DNA of 32,940 nt from JBBDJG01 sp040880005. GTDB taxonomy: Bacteria > Actinomycetota > Thermoleophilia > Solirubrobacterales > JBBDJG01. The DNA lies in the NCBI GenBank assembly GCA_040880005.1, contig JBBDJG010000011.1, positions 1-32,940 of the forward strand, given 5' to 3'. Below are positions 31,907 to 32,940 of the stretch, one piece after another (position 1 is the first letter of the stretch; every line of letters begins with the position of its first letter). The translations under genes were made by a program, and so were the position numbers. The notes under the pieces are model-generated. The model made no database searches. It had not been told where the DNA came from and worked only from the letters and a program-made list of their open reading frames with translations.

Positions 31907-32862
31907 GCCGACTGCCCTTCCGATTTCATCTGCTTGCGCCACCAATCGAGCGTGTCGGTGAGCGTCTGCTGAAGCGCCAGCTCCGGTCGCCAGCCGGTCA
32001 CCTCGCGCAGGCGCGCGCTGGATCCGGCGGCATCCGGCACCTCGTTCTCGCGCACGAGGCTCGGATCGGTCGTGTGCCCCACGTCCACGTGGGCGCGCAG
32101 CGTGAGGCCGTCGAGAATCCGCTCGATCGGGATCGCGTCGCCGCTCGCGACGTTGTAAGCGCCGGGCTCGCACTTCTCCAGCGCGAGCCAGTAGGCCTTG
32201 ACCACGTCACGCACGTCTGTGAAATCGCGGCGCGTTGTGAGGTTGCCGGTGACCACGTCGACGCGGCTTTGTCCCGCGGCCTCGGCCTCGGCGATCTGAC
32301 GTGCGAAGCTCGCGACGACGTACGTGTCGCTCTGCCCCGGGCCGGCGTGGTTGAAGGCTCGCGTTCTCACGACATGGAGCCCGTGGGCGTCAGCGTAAAA
32401 GCCGGCCGCAAGGTCCCCCGCCGCCTTCCCCATCGCGTATGGGCTCTGTGGCCGCAGCGGCTGCTGCTCGTCGATCGGCAACTTCTCCGGACGCCCATAC
32501 TCCTCGCCCGAGCCGGCAAACAGCAGACGCGCGTCGGGCGTGTTGCGCCTGATCGCCTCGAGCACGTTCAGCGTGATCTGCAAGCCATCGCGAATCGCAC
32601 CGTCGGGCTCCTCCCACGAGTCTGTCACCGAAGCCTGCGCCGCGAGGTGGAACACGCGATCGGCCTCTGCGGTGCGAATCGCCTGTTCGGTCTCGTTGGC
32701 GTCGAGCAGGTCCACCGACACGTAAGTGTCGAGCGCCTCGAAGGGCTCGATCGTCATCTTCGGTCGGCGCCCGGCGCCCACGACCGTGGCGCCCTGGGAC
32801 GCGCAGTACTCGGCGAGGTGGCGGCCGACGAAGCCGGCGGCGCCTGTGATCAGGACGCGCAT
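31903..32862 (-). CDS. rmd: GDP-6-deoxy-D-mannose (GDP-D-rhamnose) reductase
   Basis: This 319-residue SDR-type reductase should reduce GDP-4-keto-6-deoxymannose to GDP-D-rhamnose. VLITGAAGFVGRHLAEY is the NAD(P) motif, FAGSGEEYG and SPYAMGKAAGDLAA supply the Ser/Tyr/Lys set, and RAFNHAGPGQSDTYVVASF, with GNLTTRRDFTDVRDVVKAYW, is the Rmd signature. GDP-fucose synthases look different here, and talose-forming Tld is the main alternative. The ATG at 32862 follows a TAGGGT box by 8 nt. The stop overlaps the gmd start (TTGA), so the pathway's two enzymes are coupled in translation, with the later step encoded first. Confidence 0.92.
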   Translation of the reverse strand: MRVLITGAAGFVGRHLAEYCASQGATVVGAGRRPKMTIEPFEALDTYVSVDLLDANETEQAIRTAEADRVFHLAAQASVTDSWEEPDGAIRDGLQITLNVLEAIRRNTPDARLLFAGSGEEYGRPEKLPIDEQQPLRPQSPYAMGKAAGDLAAGFYADAHGLHVVRTRAFNHAGPGQSDTYVVASFARQIAEAEAAGQSRVDVVTGNLTTRRDFTDVRDVVKAYWLALEKCEPGAYNVASGDAIPIERILDGLTLRAHVDVGHTTDPSLVRENEVPDAAGSSARLREVTGWRPELALQQTLTDTLDWWRKQMKSEGQSA

Positions 32863-32870
32863 TGGTCGTC

Positions 32871-32876
32871 ACCCTA
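32871..32876 (-). promoter_or_regulatory. -10 box, leaderless start of rmd-gmd
   Basis: On the minus strand TAGGGT lies 8 nt before the rmd ATG. It sits back to back with a plus-strand TATCGT, so divergent promoters may overlap here. Confidence 0.4.
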
Positions 32877-32893
32877 GACGATTCAGTTGCGGT

Positions 32894-32899
32894 TATCGT
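32894..32899 (+). promoter_or_regulatory. -10 box for a gene leaving the right edge
   Basis: TATCGT fits TANNNT and lies 8 nt before a GTG at 32908 that opens the hexanucleotide repeat. This matches the leaderless layout of the other starts in the window, hinting at a plus-strand gene whose body is beyond the edge. Confidence 0.3.
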
Positions 32900-32907
32900 G
32901 CCTCTCC

Positions 32908-32940
32908 GTGTCCGTGTCCGTGTCCGTGTCCGTGTCCGTG
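32908..32940. repeat. Hexanucleotide tandem repeat (GTGTCC)n
   Basis: GTGTCC repeats five and a half times up to the window edge and may continue. Read on the plus strand it would encode Val-Ser repeats, each Val codon being a possible GTG start. Copy-number change keeps the frame because the unit is six bases. Confidence 0.85.

Noticed and set aside
32908..32940. Tandem repeat considered as a CRISPR array
   Set aside because: Units are 6 bp and contiguous with no spacers; no cas genes are present.
1..32940. tRNA, rRNA, IS elements, phage genes, attachment sites
   Set aside because: No tRNA T-loop context, rRNA segments, transposase or integrase motifs were found by eye; the only mobile element supported is the intein.

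Overview
This is a GC-rich, gene-dense bacterial window. GTG and TTG starts are common, start/stop overlaps of ATGA, GTGA or TTGA type recur, and many start codons lie 6-8 nt after a TANNNT box, as in leaderless actinobacterial transcripts. The gene content (paired MprA-like regulators, an ECF sigma factor fused to a zinc anti-sigma module, a large secreted Ig-like protein, a DUF6457-type protein) suggests Actinomycetota, perhaps Thermoleophilia/Solirubrobacterales. That placement is inference; there is no rRNA or other taxonomic marker here.

Region 1 (1-10.9 kb) is housekeeping and signalling: a MOSC protein, a cyclophilin, an FAD oxidoreductase coupled to a universal stress protein, a GAF-domain histidine kinase, an OmpR regulator followed by its HAMP histidine kinase, a ZIP metal transporter, a NarL/LuxR regulator (probable partner of the GAF kinase), an orphan OmpR regulator behind a ~540-bp non-coding stretch, the ribosome-rescue factor ArfB, and a staphylococcal-type nuclease.

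Region 2 (10.9-15.5 kb, minus strand) carries an eRF1/Vms1-like protein with a GGW-SQ loop, a 752-residue secreted Ig-like protein, and, translationally coupled upstream of the latter, an ECF sigma factor fused to a ZAS zinc motif and a possible membrane segment.

Region 3 (15.6-32.9 kb) is a surface-polysaccharide locus: UDP-glucuronate decarboxylase (UDP-xylose), a polyprenyl-phosphate sugar-1-phosphate transferase, a methyltransferase, an O-antigen ligase/polymerase with C-terminal TPRs, several GT-A and GT-B glycosyltransferases, a DegT sugar aminotransferase, a WecG/TagA transferase, and the GDP-D-rhamnose pair rmd-gmd. The parts fit a route in which nucleotide sugars are made, the first sugar is loaded on a lipid carrier, glycosyltransferases extend the chain, and the WaaL-like protein ligates or polymerises it.

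The most striking element is a 340-residue intein with a LAGLIDADG homing-endonuclease domain inside the GDP-mannose 4,6-dehydratase, splitting the conserved NHE/SPRRG motif; it ends in Ser-Asn rather than the usual His-Asn. Other points of interest are a ~200-bp imperfect palindrome filling the regulator-kinase spacer, a perfect 13-bp stem in the long non-coding gap, a chain of coupled small ORFs next to the intein gene, and a hexanucleotide tandem repeat running off the right edge where a new gene may begin.
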